Source of the DNA: Microcoleus vaginatus HSN003
Lineage (GTDB): Bacteria > Cyanobacteriota > Cyanobacteriia > Cyanobacteriales > Microcoleaceae
Assembly: GCF_022701255.1 (NCBI RefSeq)
Contig: NZ_CP031705.1
Coordinates: 4,402,001-4,466,000 of the forward strand
DNA length: 64,000 bases
Reading direction: 5' to 3'
Made by a program: the position numbers and the translations under genes. The notes below the pieces were generated by a model. The model saw only the letters and a list, made by a program, of their open reading frames with translations, did not search any database and was not told the DNA's origin. Below are positions 7,918 through 17,674 of the stretch, one piece after another; the stretch's first letter is position 1, and the number at the start of each line of letters is the position of its first letter.

Positions 7918-9642
7918 TTAAGCTGGAAATGAAACAAATAGCACCGCAATCCCAAGAACGATCGCCCCTATACCCATCACAACAGACCAGAAGCGGTGAT
8001 AACTCTTAACCGTGGTACCGCTATCGCTTTCAAGCTGAATCAAATCCATCCAAGGTGCAACACCCCGACGGAACCAACCCAAAGCGCTAACATCCATTCC
8101 AATCAAACTTTCAACCCGTTTCATGCCAAACATAAAATTACCAATTGGCCCAAAACGAGAAGCATAGCGCAGATAAATCATTCCCGTTGAGTCTTGCAGT
8201 TTCAAATCAGAACCGAAGGTATAACCCGCATCACCGCGACCAATTAATTCGCCTTGTAGTTGCGCCGGTTGACCCCGCAAGGGACTTGCGTAAGGGTCAG
8301 ACATTAAGGTTAAAACATCCAAGTGTTCTGCTTCTTCGTAATTGGGGAACATCACCAAAGTCTTGACCAAAATTCCTGCACCCAAACCGATTAAAGGACA
8401 AGCAACCATCATCATCGGGTTTACAGCATACAGCGAAATGCCGATCGCAAAACCCACCGCTAAGCCCAGAGTTTCTGCACTGTACAGTAGCAAATCGAAC
8501 ACAAAATTGCCGTACAATCTCCGCTTGCTCAAATCGTTGCCTTCGCCGATAATTCGGCCCATGTCAAACTCAATATCCAAGCCTAATTGTTCGGCATAAG
8601 TGCTCAAAGCGCGAACTCGTTTACCAGTCAGCGGATGAGTCGAGTTCAACTCCATCCACCAACCCCAGGGATTAAACATATCCCACAAAAACACTCGCCC
8701 AATTTTTTCCGGTTCCGAAGTAATCCTGTAAGCAGTGCCGGTAGATGTGGCAGCTTTGGCATCGTAAATGCCTAAAGCGCGAGTTCCTTCTAATAAGTGG
8801 CTGGGTTCGGTGGCTCTTTGTCCTTCTTCCAAAATACCGTAAGCAATTTTTACCAAAGCGCGAGACAAAGCATTGGGATTTCCGGTTGTTTCGGCTGCAA
8901 AATGGTCGGCAAAATATTCTCGCGTCCGCGACAAATACAGTAATAAATAAGTCCCTGCGATGTAAAAAAAATAAGCCACAGCAGCTACAGTACCGGCAGC
9001 ATCTTTAGCTTTGTCGCCACCACTTCGACCCATTCTTTGAGTTGTAGTGTAAATTAAATAAGTAATCTGCACCAAAGTCGAAGCTAAAGTCATTACTGCA
9101 AAGTCCCAGTGGACGATGTGACCGAGTTCGTGGGCGTAAACAGTGGCAATTTCCTCGTCGTCTAAATAGGTAAAAAGACCTTGACTGACGACTAAGCGAG
9201 CGCTGTTTGGAAATGAACCGTAAGTAAAAGCAGTAGGGTTTTGGTCGTCGATAATTCCTAAACGCGGAGAAGAGAGTTTTTTCTGCTTGCAAACCTTCTG
9301 AATAACTTTTGCTGTTTCGGGACTTAGGCTTTCAATTTCTGCTAGGGAAACCCAGCGCGTATGGTAGAGCCACTTTTGGCTTAAGTCCATCAAGTAAGGC
9401 GATAGGAAAAAAGCAGCGATGTTAAAAATCAGAGTTATGGGAAGTGCGATCGCCAATCCGGCGACGGGATCGGGACTGTTGAGAATCAAAACTGAGGCTA
9501 ATGATAGCGCTAACACCATACCAAACAGCAGGCTGATGGTGACGCCGGAAGCTAAAACGAGATTTCCGCCAGTTTTCTGTATCAGTTTAACGCCGGCTTT
9601 GGTGGCTCGCCCTGCCTTGCGTAAAGGGGCATGAGATGACAT
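7918..9642 (-). CDS. M48 family membrane metalloprotease (HtpX-like)
   Basis: A 574-residue membrane protein with an M48 peptidase domain. The zinc site HELGH is at residues 171-175, inside ATVYAHELGHIVHWD, and the third ligand region is SRTREYFADHFAAE about 70 residues on. Two hydrophobic helices precede the domain (about 30-55 and 62-82) and others follow it. The C-terminal third contains an OB-like part (LQGELIGRGDAGYTFGSDLKLQDSTG) seen in the long cyanobacterial M48 proteins but absent from E. coli HtpX, which is about half this length. Likely role: quality control of membrane proteins under stress. The start was set at 9642 because GGAG lies 7 bases upstream. Divergent from proA across about 230 bp. 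Confidence 0.9.
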   Translation of the reverse strand: MSSHAPLRKAGRATKAGVKLIQKTGGNLVLASGVTISLLFGMVLALSLASVLILNSPDPVAGLAIALPITLIFNIAAFFLSPYLMDLSQKWLYHTRWVSLAEIESLSPETAKVIQKVCKQKKLSSPRLGIIDDQNPTAFTYGSFPNSARLVVSQGLFTYLDDEEIATVYAHELGHIVHWDFAVMTLASTLVQITYLIYTTTQRMGRSGGDKAKDAAGTVAAVAYFFYIAGTYLLLYLSRTREYFADHFAAETTGNPNALSRALVKIAYGILEEGQRATEPSHLLEGTRALGIYDAKAATSTGTAYRITSEPEKIGRVFLWDMFNPWGWWMELNSTHPLTGKRVRALSTYAEQLGLDIEFDMGRIIGEGNDLSKRRLYGNFVFDLLLYSAETLGLAVGFAIGISLYAVNPMMMVACPLIGLGAGILVKTLVMFPNYEEAEHLDVLTLMSDPYASPLRGQPAQLQGELIGRGDAGYTFGSDLKLQDSTGMIYLRYASRFGPIGNFMFGMKRVESLIGMDVSALGWFRRGVAPWMDLIQLESDSGTTVKSYHRFWSVVMGIGAIVLGIAVLFVSFPA

Positions 9643-9868
9643 AATAATCTCCAAAGGTTATTGACAAATGGAAATGACCGTGGGATTTTCTCTATATTTC
9701 ACTGTTGTAACCTGTTAATACGGATTGCTGTAACGGGTCTCAACAAAAATATAGAATTTCCTCTAGAATTGTTAAGACTGAAAACCGCCCCTAAATTTAT
9801 TTGTGCGGATTCAATTCACAACTCAAAATTCAAAACCCAACAATCAAAACTATTTAAAAGTTACTGCC

Positions 9869-11152
9869 ATGTCTATTATTGAAATTGCCCAAAAAACGCG
9901 CGTATCTGCTAGAAAGTTGGCAGTTTTGTCCGCTGATGCCAAAAATCAAGCTATTGAAGCTATTGCGAAAGCTTTAGAAGCTGCTGCGCCGGATATTTTG
10001 GCGGCGAATGCGGCTGACTGCAAGGCGGCTGAGGTGGAGGGAATTGCGAAACCGCTGTACGATCGCCTCAAGTTGGATGAGAGCAAGTTGAAAAGTGCGA
10101 TCGCGGGCGTGCGCGACGTTGCGAAACTCCCTGAGCCGATCGGCGTCGTGCAAATTCACCGTGAATTGGATACAGGATTAATTCTGAAGCGTGTAACCTG
10201 TCCTTTGGGCGTTTTAGGCATTATTTTTGAAGCGCGCCCAGAAGCTTTAATTCAGATAGTATCATTGGCAATCAAATCGGGCAACGGCGTCATTCTCAAA
10301 GGAGGCAAAGAAGCAGTCCGTTCCTGCGAAATCTTGACAAAAGTGATACATCAAGCATTAGCAGAAACCGCAGTCAATCCCCAAGCCGTGCAGTTGCTGA
10401 CAACGCGGGAAGAAACAATCGAACTCCTCAAAATGGATGAATATGTAGATTTGATTATTCCCAGAGGTTCTAATTCCTTCGTGCGGTTCGTGCAGGAAAA
10501 CACGCGGATTCCCGTGTTAGGACACGCCGACGGAATTTGTCATTTGTACGCAGACAAAGCGGCGGATATTCAGAAAGCAGTAGAGATTTCTGTCGATGCA
10601 AAAACTCAGTATCCAGCAGCCTGCAATGCCATTGAAACCTTGTTAGTTCACAGTGCGATCGCCCCTAAAATCCTGCCCGCTGTTGCCGCAGCTTTGCAGC
10701 AGAAAAAAGTTGAATTGCGGGGAGACGAAAAAACTCGCGCCATCCTCGAAAATATTGCCGAAGCGACAGAAACAGATTGGTCTACAGAATACAGCGATTT
10801 GATTTTGTCAATCAAAATAGTAGATTCTCTGGAAGAGGCAATTAACCATATCAATACATACGGTTCCAGACATACCGATGTCATTGTTACCGAAGACAGC
10901 GAAGCAGCCGAAACTTTTTTAAATGGAGTCGATGCGGCCGGAGTTTATCACAATTGTTCGACTCGATTTGCCGACGGTTTCCGCTATGGTTTCGGTGCAG
11001 AAGTGGGGATTAGTACGCAGCAAATGCCACCTCGCGGGCCGGTCGGTTTAGAGGGGTTGATTACCTATAAGTATCGAGTTGTTGGAGATGGCCATGTGGC
11101 CGCGAGTTATGTAGGAAAAGATGCTAAGGGATTTACACATCGAGATTTGTAA
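9869..11152 (+). CDS. proA: Gamma-glutamyl phosphate reductase
   Basis: A 427-residue ProA. It reduces gamma-glutamyl phosphate with NADPH to glutamate semialdehyde, the second step of proline synthesis. Visible are the aldehyde-dehydrogenase-superfamily motifs: [35 protein letters not shown], and the catalytic cysteine region [16 protein letters not shown]. The C-terminal [16 protein letters not shown] and RGPVGLEGL are typical ProA. The ATG at 9869 gives the standard N-terminus [16 protein letters not shown]; an upstream in-frame start lies in repeat-like sequence. No proB next to it. Confidence 0.97.
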   Translation: MSIIEIAQKTRVSARKLAVLSADAKNQAIEAIAKALEAAAPDILAANAADCKAAEVEGIAKPLYDRLKLDESKLKSAIAGVRDVAKLPEPIGVVQIHRELDTGLILKRVTCPLGVLGIIFEARPEALIQIVSLAIKSGNGVILKGGKEAVRSCEILTKVIHQALAETAVNPQAVQLLTTREETIELLKMDEYVDLIIPRGSNSFVRFVQENTRIPVLGHADGICHLYADKAADIQKAVEISVDAKTQYPAACNAIETLLVHSAIAPKILPAVAAALQQKKVELRGDEKTRAILENIAEATETDWSTEYSDLILSIKIVDSLEEAINHINTYGSRHTDVIVTEDSEAAETFLNGVDAAGVYHNCSTRFADGFRYGFGAEVGISTQQMPPRGPVGLEGLITYKYRVVGDGHVAASYVGKDAKGFTHRDL

Positions 11153-11282
11153 TACAAGATTTACGCAACTGGCATAATTAGTAGGGTGCGTCCGAACCCG
11201 AGTTCCTGAATAATCACCCTAGAACTGCGTCTGACCCACCCTACAACTCGATAGAACTGTGACACTTACCTAAGTCCCGATT

Positions 11283-12368
11283 ATGACAGAAAATCCAAAT
11301 CAACCCAGAGAATACGATGCTGTCCTTGGTGGTGAATCTCAAGTGCCATTGTCGGCAGCCGTTTTAGGCGGGATTCCCGGCGTTAAAAGTCGGTTAGCTT
11401 CTCCCATTGTTGAGGTTAAAATTGCTGCACTGTCTGAAGCGCTGAAATATGGAGAGCCAGGTTTAGAATTAATAATTGGGGCACTGCAAGATGAATCAAT
11501 CGCGGTGAGATTTGCAGCCTATTCGCTGCTCAAGGATAGAGATGAATTAAATTTAAAAGGGCAGTTCCAAAAATATTTGCCTAATTATGAGTTTGATGTA
11601 ATAACAGTAAATGCTCAAGGAAAAGAAAACAGTCGCCGCCGTCATTATGCTCACTTCTTCCCCGAAGACTTAGGGAATGGAAGTGTACAGGAAATGGTTT
11701 ATATTCCCGGCGGCACATTTATGATGGGTTGCCCAGCAAGAGATAAATATAGAAGAGATAAGGAAAGTCCGCAGCATCAAGTAAGAGTACCCGCTTTTTT
11801 TGCAGGCAAATATTCCATCACCCGAGGACAGTGGCAAGCACTGATGGGAAACAACCCATCGTGGTTAAAATTTGAAAAACGTCCTGTACAAGTATCGTGG
11901 GATGAGGCCGTCGAATTCTGCGATCGACTCTCGCAACAAACGGGGAAAAAATATCGCCTCCTGAGTGAAGCAGAATGGGAATATGCCTGTCGTGCGGGTA
12001 CAACAACCCTATTTCATTTTGGGGAAACCATTACCCGGCAATTAGTCAACTATGAGGACGACTACCCCGACAGACCACTCCACTCGAAACAACCAACCGA
12101 TGTCGGGAGTTTTCCCCCCAATGCCTTTGGACTGTACGATATGCACGGCAATGTTTGGCAATGGTGCAGCGATAGGTGTCACGAAAACTATAACGGCGCA
12201 CCAACTGACGGAAGTTCCTGGGAAACCACAAATAATTACCGAGTGATGCGTGGCGGCAGTTGGGCTAACTTCGCGGGCCTTTGCCGCAGTGACTATCGCT
12301 GCTTGGTCTCGGAGGGCGGTAGGAGGGTGTACGGGGGTTTTCGCGTAGCGGTTTCTTCCTCGTCCTAG
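11283..12368 (+). CDS. Formylglycine-generating-enzyme-like (SUMF1) protein, probable DGR target
   Basis: A 361-residue protein. Residues about 30-95 are a HEAT-like helical segment (PIVEVKIAALSEALKYG, DESIAVRFAAYSLLKDRD). Residues about 135-358 are the FGE-sulfatase domain with a C-type lectin fold: MVYIPGGTFMMGCP, YSITRGQWQALMG, PVQVSWDEAVEFCDRLS, YRLLSEAEWEYACRAGT, ALYDMHGNVWQW-type motif and RGGSW. The last 38 residues (from RGGSW to the end) keep the fixed frame of the family (RGGSW, CRS.YR, GFRVA) but the positions normally filled by Asn have become A, N, F, G, L, Y, C, V, encoded mostly by NNC/NNT codons. That is the pattern left by adenine-specific mutagenesis in diversity-generating retroelements. 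In such systems this domain is the diversified ligand-binding part, so enzyme activity is unlikely. No reverse transcriptase or template repeat lies in the window. Confidence 0.85.
   Translation: MTENPNQPREYDAVLGGESQVPLSAAVLGGIPGVKSRLASPIVEVKIAALSEALKYGEPGLELIIGALQDESIAVRFAAYSLLKDRDELNLKGQFQKYLPNYEFDVITVNAQGKENSRRRHYAHFFPEDLGNGSVQEMVYIPGGTFMMGCPARDKYRRDKESPQHQVRVPAFFAGKYSITRGQWQALMGNNPSWLKFEKRPVQVSWDEAVEFCDRLSQQTGKKYRLLSEAEWEYACRAGTTTLFHFGETITRQLVNYEDDYPDRPLHSKQPTDVGSFPPNAFGLYDMHGNVWQWCSDRCHENYNGAPTDGSSWETTNNYRVMRGGSWANFAGLCRSDYRCLVSEGGRRVYGGFRVAVSSSS
12249..12360 (+). other. Putative DGR variable repeat (VR)
   Basis: About 112 bp at the 3' end of the FGE-like gene. Start and end are conserved (CGTGGCGGCAGTTGG and GGTTTTCGCGTAGCGG) while the middle is strikingly poor in A. 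Downstream a TCCTCG...CGAGGA inverted repeat (about 12355-12388) lies where DGR targets often carry a hairpin, but its 15-base loop is longer than usual. Confidence 0.6.
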
Positions 12369-12765
12369 TTTTCCCGGCGAGGACTCTTCTTTACCCTTTT
12401 ACCCTCTGCACTTTTTCCTTTTCCATGACGGCCGAAGGGCGATCGAAATCGCATTTTACCTAAATTTTAAAAGAGAAAGCAGTTAGAAGCTTTCAAAGAG
12501 CATAAGTTAGGAGAAAAAGTAGGTGAATAAGCGCGATCGCAGTTGGGATGATTTTAAGAGTGCGCTGTTATATTATTGTTTGTTTCCCACATAGATGGCT
12601 GGTAAAACCCACCCAATAGCCTGTAGATAGTGAATCTTAAGCAAAGTGTCCCTCCTTTTTCATCCATCCCAAAAAAAGCGATCGCCCTGACATTCAAACA
12701 AACTTAGCTACAATAAGCTATACTGTGCTCGGCGACTCCCCAACTCGAACAATTTGCCGTGGTTT
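12369..12765. other. Intergenic region, no gene
   Basis: No coding region or RNA gene recognised in about 385 bp. Two HIP1-type octamers (near 12534 and 12678). It presumably carries the promoter of the kinase that follows. Confidence 0.4.
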
Positions 12766-14133
12766 ATGTCTAACTCCTCCCTCCTCGCCCCCGGTTCGAC
12801 TCTCGAAAAACGCTACCGCATTCTCCGCGAATTAGGCCGTGGTGGCTTCGGGCGCACTTACCTCGCCGAAGACATCAACCGCTACAACGAATCTTGCGTA
12901 CTCAAAGAGTTTTCTCCGGTAGTTCATAGCCCGAAAGCTGCCGAATTGTTCGATCGCGAAGCGAGTATGCTTTACCACCTCCAACACCCGCAAATTCCAA
13001 GATTTCGAGAACTCCTGCGAACGGATTTGGGCGGGAATCCATCTTTATTTTTAGTGCAAGATTATATCAAGGGTCAAACCTATGAAGAAATATTGATATC
13101 GCGCCAGCAGCAAGGTAAAAATTTTACCGAAGCCGAAGTTACTCAACTGCTATTTCAGCTTTTACCGGTTTTAGAATACATCCACTCAAAAAATTTAATT
13201 CACCGCGATATTTCCCCGGATAATATTATTCAGCATGACGCTGACAAACTACCCTTTTTAATTGATTTCGGTTCAGTCAAACAAATCGCAGCCAATGCCG
13301 TACTTCAGTTTAACGGACAATCGGATACGGCGATCGGGAAACAGGGTTATTCGCCGGCCGAACAAATGCGGCTGGGTAAAGTTTCTGCTGCTAGCGATTT
13401 GTACGCTTTAGCCGTCACGGCTTTGGTACTGCTAAGCGGCAAAAAGCCTCAAAAATTGTACGATATCAATAATAAAACTTGGGATTGGCGATCGCACGTC
13501 AGTGTCAGCCCAAATTTAGCCAGCGTATTGGATCGGATGTTAGCAGAACAACCGGGCGATCGCTACCAATCTGCAAAAGCAGTCCGCGAAGCACTCAAAG
13601 ATCCAAAACTCTCTCACATTGGCAATATAATTTCCCAAATGGTGACAATGAACTTTGTCGGCCGCCCTTTCAAAAACACCACTCAAACTGCTACCAATAA
13701 TCATACTCCTGTTCACCAAAATCCTCAAATTGTTAATAACAACAGCACATTCAACTTAATTCCTTGGAAAACCCTAGGCAGTTTAAGTGTGATTTTGGTG
13801 CCAGGAATTTTAGCTTTTAGTGTAGTCAACTCTGGTTTCACGTTGCCCAAGTTGCCGGAATTACCTAAATTTTCTTCGCGCCAGCCACCTCCCGATACAT
13901 CCTTAGAGCAAGCCGAAATAATTCGTCAAGAAAAGATTGGTCAACGACGCAAAAATCTCAACATTAATCAAGATATTTTTTATCAAAAAGTGGATGAATT
14001 ATATTACAATAAATATCCAGAATTCCAAGGTCGTACCTTGACAGAAAAGCCAGAAGATGCTGAAATTAGGCGGAAATGGTATGAAGTTGCTGAGGATTTA
14101 TTGGACAAGTTGGAGAAAGGAGGAGAGTTGTGA
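12766..14133 (+). CDS. Serine/threonine protein kinase, membrane-anchored
   Basis: A 455-residue eukaryotic-type kinase. N-terminal kinase domain with glycine loop GRGGFG (24-29), ATP lysine in VLKEF (K47), catalytic HRD at 146-148 and DFG at 167-169. The catalytic loop reads HRDISPDN, with Ile-Ser in place of the usual Leu-Lys, a variant common in cyanobacterial kinases. One transmembrane segment at about 325-345 leaves a 100-residue C-terminal part (Pro-rich stalk, then helix QAEIIRQEKIGQRRKNL and a conserved ELYYNKYPEFQGR motif). Substrates unknown. It follows the FGE-like gene on the same strand, about 385 bp away. The ATG at 12766 was chosen over a GTG 12 bases upstream because the domain begins normally there. 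Confidence 0.92.
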   Translation: MSNSSLLAPGSTLEKRYRILRELGRGGFGRTYLAEDINRYNESCVLKEFSPVVHSPKAAELFDREASMLYHLQHPQIPRFRELLRTDLGGNPSLFLVQDYIKGQTYEEILISRQQQGKNFTEAEVTQLLFQLLPVLEYIHSKNLIHRDISPDNIIQHDADKLPFLIDFGSVKQIAANAVLQFNGQSDTAIGKQGYSPAEQMRLGKVSAASDLYALAVTALVLLSGKKPQKLYDINNKTWDWRSHVSVSPNLASVLDRMLAEQPGDRYQSAKAVREALKDPKLSHIGNIISQMVTMNFVGRPFKNTTQTATNNHTPVHQNPQIVNNNSTFNLIPWKTLGSLSVILVPGILAFSVVNSGFTLPKLPELPKFSSRQPPPDTSLEQAEIIRQEKIGQRRKNLNINQDIFYQKVDELYYNKYPEFQGRTLTEKPEDAEIRRKWYEVAEDLLDKLEKGGEL

Positions 14134-14286
14134 AATTTAAGATAAAATAGGAGTGATTGAACCGCAGAGGGCGCCAAGAGCGCAAAGGGAGAAGGAAAAG
14201 GGCAAAAAAAGAGAGGGAAGAGAAAGATAACTTTATCTGGTTTAATACAAATTGGTATAGGCAACGCACTTTTAGTTTATTGCAAA

Positions 14287-14643
14287 ATGGATTCTATTCA
14301 ACTTACAGGAATTCGCTGTTACGGATATACCGGCTATCTGCCGGAAGAGCAAGTTTTGGGGCAGTGGTTTGAAGTGGATGTTACTCTCTGGCTCGATTTA
14401 TCGCAAGCTGGAAAAAGTGATGATATTGAACATACTCTTGATTACCGCAGCGCAATTACTTTGATTAAAAAGCTAGTCCAAGAGTCGAAATTTTTATTAA
14501 TCGAACGCCTAGCAGATACTATTGCTCAAGCGCTTTTACAACTACCGTTAGTCCAAAAAGTTAAACTACAACTCTCGAAACCTGCTGCCCCCATCCCTGA
14601 TTTCGGGGGTAGAATTACTCTAGAAATTACTAGAAGTCATTAG
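14287..14643 (+). CDS. folB: Dihydroneopterin aldolase
   Basis: A 118-residue FolB. It cleaves 7,8-dihydroneopterin to 6-hydroxymethyl-dihydropterin and glycolaldehyde in folate synthesis. Motifs: IQLTGIRCYGYTGYLPEEQVLGQWFEVD near the start (the tunnelling-fold pterin site), DYRSAITLIKKLV, LLIERLADTIAQALL with the active-site glutamate, and a terminal LSKPAAPIPDFGG in which the family normally has KP.API. Length is normal. It converges with ndhE, separated by about 105 bp of TTAGTTC-type tandem repeats. Confidence 0.95.
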   Translation: MDSIQLTGIRCYGYTGYLPEEQVLGQWFEVDVTLWLDLSQAGKSDDIEHTLDYRSAITLIKKLVQESKFLLIERLADTIAQALLQLPLVQKVKLQLSKPAAPIPDFGGRITLEITRSH

Positions 14644-14748
14644 TCATGAGTTCTTAGTTCTTAGTTCTTAGTCCTTAGTCATCAGTCTTTAATCTGCATT
14701 AGTTTGTCGCTAATTACTGATGACTGATGACTGATGACTATTGATTAA

Positions 14749-15060
14749 TTACCACTTCAGCAAGTTAAATTCTTCCATGTCTACGGTATTGCGGTTGCGA
14801 TAAATCGCCAAAACAATTGCCAAACCCACCGCCGCTTCAGCCGCCGCTACCGTAACTACAAACACGGTAAATACTTGGCCCTTAATTTGTACAGGGTCGA
14901 GATAATTGGAGAAACCCATCAAATTGAGATTGACAGCATTCAGCATCAACTCGATCGACATCAACACGCGCACTGCATTTCTGCTGGTAATCAAACCGTA
15001 AATACCAATACAGAAAAGTGCGGCGGCTAATAACAGGAAATACTGGAGTTGCAGTTGCAT
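14749..15060 (-). CDS. ndhE: NAD(P)H-quinone oxidoreductase subunit 4L (NdhE)
   Basis: A 103-residue membrane subunit of the photosynthetic NDH-1 complex, homologue of NuoK. Three transmembrane helices are visible ([40 protein letters not shown] with the conserved membrane glutamate, and [22 protein letters not shown] with the second glutamate). It takes part in proton pumping in thylakoid NDH-1 used for cyclic electron flow and respiration. Last gene of the ndhA-ndhI-ndhG-ndhE run on the minus strand, 73 bp after ndhG; the gap holds a perfect GGTGCGC-type palindrome. Confidence 0.97.
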   Translation of the reverse strand: MQLQLQYFLLLAAALFCIGIYGLITSRNAVRVLMSIELMLNAVNLNLMGFSNYLDPVQIKGQVFTVFVVTVAAAEAAVGLAIVLAIYRNRNTVDMEEFNLLKW

Positions 15061-15107
15061 AAATTTTGCGATTTTGTCTCAATCTAAAGTTACTACAAAA
15101 CTAACAC

Positions 15108-15130
15108 TATGGTGCGCTTAGCGCACCATA
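15108..15130. repeat. Palindrome between ndhG and ndhE
   Basis: A 10-bp perfect stem (TATGGTGCGC/GCGCACCATA) with a TTA loop. Similar GGTGCGC...GCGCACC palindromes recur in other gaps (for example near 33020). It could modulate ndhE expression or mRNA stability; it has no strong T-run. Confidence 0.6.
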
Positions 15131-15133
15131 ATA

Positions 15134-15760
15134 TTACTTAGATTCTGGCGAAGACACATCTCCGGCAGAAACTAATTCGCGAGGTCTTTCCGGCAAACTC
15201 AAAGCAGGTGTTTCGGATAGCTTCTTTGACAACAGTTCATCCGGGAAAAAATCACGGCGCGCCAACACAATTGCCCCTACCATTGCCATCAACAAAAACA
15301 CTGATGCTAACTCGAAAGGCAGCAAAAAGTCGGTGAAGAAATGTTTGGCGATAGTGACGATCGAACTTTCGGCCGGTGCTCCTGTCGTTGCGACAATAGC
15401 CCAAGGAGTAGACACCACCATCGTACCCAAAAGCGCAAATAAGCCTACGCAAACTACTGCTGTTGCTATTTGACGCACCCAAGCGTTGGGAATTATGCGG
15501 AAATCTTCTCGCTTGTTTACTAGCATGATGGCAAACAAAATCAAGACGTTAACAGCACCAACATAAATCAATACCTGCGCGGCTGCTACAAAATCAGCAT
15601 TCAGCAACAGGTACAAGCCGGCAATGCTGGTAAATACGCCGCACAGCAAAAATGCTGAGTAAACGATATTGGAGAACAGCACTACTCCTAATGCTCCTCC
15701 AATCATCATTACGGATAGTATGCCAAATGAAACAATTTGAACCCCTTCAGCTAGATTCAC
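15134..15760 (-). CDS. ndhG: NAD(P)H-quinone oxidoreductase subunit 6 (NdhG)
   Basis: A 208-residue membrane subunit, homologue of NuoJ. Five hydrophobic helices: VQIVSFGILSVMMIGGALGVVLF, AFLLCGVFTSIAGLYLLL, AQVLIYVGAVNVLILFAIML, TAVVCVGLFALLGTMVV and LASVFLLMAMVGAIVLA. The YVGAVNVLILFAIML stretch is the diagnostic family motif. The soluble tail (from about residue 172) is Pro/Ser-rich as in other cyanobacteria. Third gene of the ndhAIGE run, about 115 bp after ndhI. Confidence 0.97.
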   Translation of the reverse strand: MNLAEGVQIVSFGILSVMMIGGALGVVLFSNIVYSAFLLCGVFTSIAGLYLLLNADFVAAAQVLIYVGAVNVLILFAIMLVNKREDFRIIPNAWVRQIATAVVCVGLFALLGTMVVSTPWAIVATTGAPAESSIVTIAKHFFTDFLLPFELASVFLLMAMVGAIVLARRDFFPDELLSKKLSETPALSLPERPRELVSAGDVSSPESK

Positions 15761-15876
15761 AATTTTTTATCCTCAATCATTAGTTTTCTATTGTTCGTTT
15801 TTACTCATTAGTTAGCAGTCATTAATAATTGGTTATTTCACTAATGACTGATGACTACTGACTAATGACTAATTAC

Positions 15877-16452
15877 CTACTTTTCGAGAATTTCCTCTGA
15901 AGGTAGACCTGCGCGCCGATCGCTGCTGGGAACTTCATGAGGGTTAATCACACCTTTCGGCAAATAAGCGAATTCCCGCAGCGGTGTCACCATCGGGTCA
16001 TCTGTAACCTTGTAAGGTAAACGTCCGAGGGCTACGTTGTCAAAATTCAGTTCGTGACGTTCGTAGGTGGCTAACTCGTATTCTTCTGTCATGGACAAAC
16101 AATTAGTCGGACAATATTCTACGCAGTTGCCGCAGAAGATACACACTCCGAAATCTATACTGTAGTGCTTGAGCTGTTTCTTCTTAGTTTCTTTGTTAAA
16201 TTCCCAATCCACCACAGGCAAATTGATCGGACACACCCGAACGCAGACTTCGCAGGAGATGCACTTGTCAAATTCAAAGTGAATTCTCCCCCGAAAACGT
16301 TCGGAAGGAATTAGTTTCTCGTAAGGATACTGCACCGTAATCGGTCGGCGTCTCATGTGGTCAAAAGTAACACCTAGACCTTGACCGATATACTTAGCAG
16401 CTTGAAGAGTCTCTTTGGCGTATTCGCCTACTTGATTGAGGAATTTTAGCAT
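15877..16452 (-). CDS. ndhI: NAD(P)H-quinone oxidoreductase iron-sulfur subunit I (NdhI)
   Basis: A 191-residue peripheral-arm subunit, homologue of NuoI. Two 4Fe-4S binding motifs are intact: [12 protein letters not shown] and [12 protein letters not shown]. The start [26 protein letters not shown] and the following [26 protein letters not shown] are typical. It carries electrons from ferredoxin to plastoquinone within NDH-1. Second gene of the ndhAIGE run; about 100 bp of AATTGG-type repeat separates it from ndhA. The last 25 residues form a variable tail. Confidence 0.98.
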   Translation of the reverse strand: MLKFLNQVGEYAKETLQAAKYIGQGLGVTFDHMRRRPITVQYPYEKLIPSERFRGRIHFEFDKCISCEVCVRVCPINLPVVDWEFNKETKKKQLKHYSIDFGVCIFCGNCVEYCPTNCLSMTEEYELATYERHELNFDNVALGRLPYKVTDDPMVTPLREFAYLPKGVINPHEVPSSDRRAGLPSEEILEK

Positions 16453-16555
16453 GGTGTTCTCTCTCTGTACTTGAGTTTTTGGTAATTGCTAATTGATAAT
16501 AGGTAATTGGTTAACAGCTATTTTTGTTTAGCTGTTGCCCTTTACCTATTATTAA

Positions 16556-17674
16556 TTAACCGCCAAAAGCAAAGGGAAAGGCAAGTTTCAAAGCTGCGGT
16601 CAATAGCAAATTAACTAGAGCAACGGGAAGTAAAAACTTCCATCCCAAATCTAGCAATTGGTCGATCCGAACTCGCGGCAGAGTCCAGCGGAGCAGAACT
16701 GCCAGAAACAGGAAAAAGTAGGCTTTCAACATGGTCATCGTAATGCCCAGCAAGCCAGTAATTACCTGCAACCAAGGAGTCGTCTCGCTCAATCCCAGGG
16801 CATTTGTGAGCACTTCGACAGGAATCGGGCATTCCCAGCCGCCGAGGTACAAAACTGCTACTAGCAGGCAAGAAAGGACGAGGTTAACGTAGGAAGCGAT
16901 ATAGTACAAGGCAAATTTCATGCCCGAGTACTCAGTCTGATATCCTGCTACCAATTCTTCTTCTGCTTCCGGGAGGTCAAAGGGCAACCGTTCGCATTCT
17001 GCTAGTGCTGAGATCCAGAAAATCAGGAAACCTGCGGGTTGTCGCCAGATATTCCAGCCGAGAATGCCGTAGTCGGCTTGCTGGTGTACGATGTCGATCG
17101 TACTGAGGCTGTTGGACATCATCACAACTGCCAATACTGCCAAAGCTAGGGGAATTTCGTAGCTGATGGATTGAGCGGCTGCTCTGAGTCCACCTAGGAG
17201 GGCGTATTTGTTGTTTGAAGCATAGCCGGACATCAGCAAGCCGATCGGCTGAATGCTAGACAGGGCAATCCACAGAAATATCGCTGTCCCCATATCGGCG
17301 ATCAGCATATGCTCTCCGAATGGCACGATTAAGTAGGAGAGAAAAACTGGAATCACCACAATTACCGGGCCTAGGGTAAATAGTAGCGCGTCAGCTTTTG
17401 CCGGTACAATGTCTTCTTTGAATACCAACTTCAGACCGTCAGCAACGGGTGCTAAAACTCCCAGAGGGCCGATGAATTCCGGGCCTACCCGCTGTTGAGC
17501 GGCGGCGGAAATTTTCCGTTCCAGCCAGACGCTAGTGAGTACCCCGAAAACGGCAGCGACAATCATCAGCACCATTGGCAGTGGTAGCCAAAGCACTTGG
17601 GCGATGTCCGCCGGTAAGCCCCAATTCATGAGGGCTTCTACGAAACTTCCTTGTAAGTCAATTCCTGGGTTCAT
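16556..17674 (-). CDS. ndhA: NAD(P)H-quinone oxidoreductase subunit 1 (NdhA)
   Basis: A 372-residue membrane subunit, homologue of NuoH, lining the quinone site where the two arms meet. About eight transmembrane helices. Diagnostic motifs: [38 protein letters not shown], and [20 protein letters not shown]. First gene of the ndhA-ndhI-ndhG-ndhE cluster, in the usual cyanobacterial order. The upstream gap of about 600 bp to ssrA holds repeats and presumably the operon promoter. Confidence 0.98.
   Translation of the reverse strand: MNPGIDLQGSFVEALMNWGLPADIAQVLWLPLPMVLMIVAAVFGVLTSVWLERKISAAAQQRVGPEFIGPLGVLAPVADGLKLVFKEDIVPAKADALLFTLGPVIVVIPVFLSYLIVPFGEHMLIADMGTAIFLWIALSSIQPIGLLMSGYASNNKYALLGGLRAAAQSISYEIPLALAVLAVVMMSNSLSTIDIVHQQADYGILGWNIWRQPAGFLIFWISALAECERLPFDLPEAEEELVAGYQTEYSGMKFALYYIASYVNLVLSCLLVAVLYLGGWECPIPVEVLTNALGLSETTPWLQVITGLLGITMTMLKAYFFLFLAVLLRWTLPRVRIDQLLDLGWKFLLPVALVNLLLTAALKLAFPFAFGG

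Noticed and set aside
12754-14133. Catalytic death of the first kinase because of HRDISPDN
   Set aside because: The lysine two residues after HRD is often replaced in cyanobacterial kinases; the Asp, Asn and DFG residues are all present.
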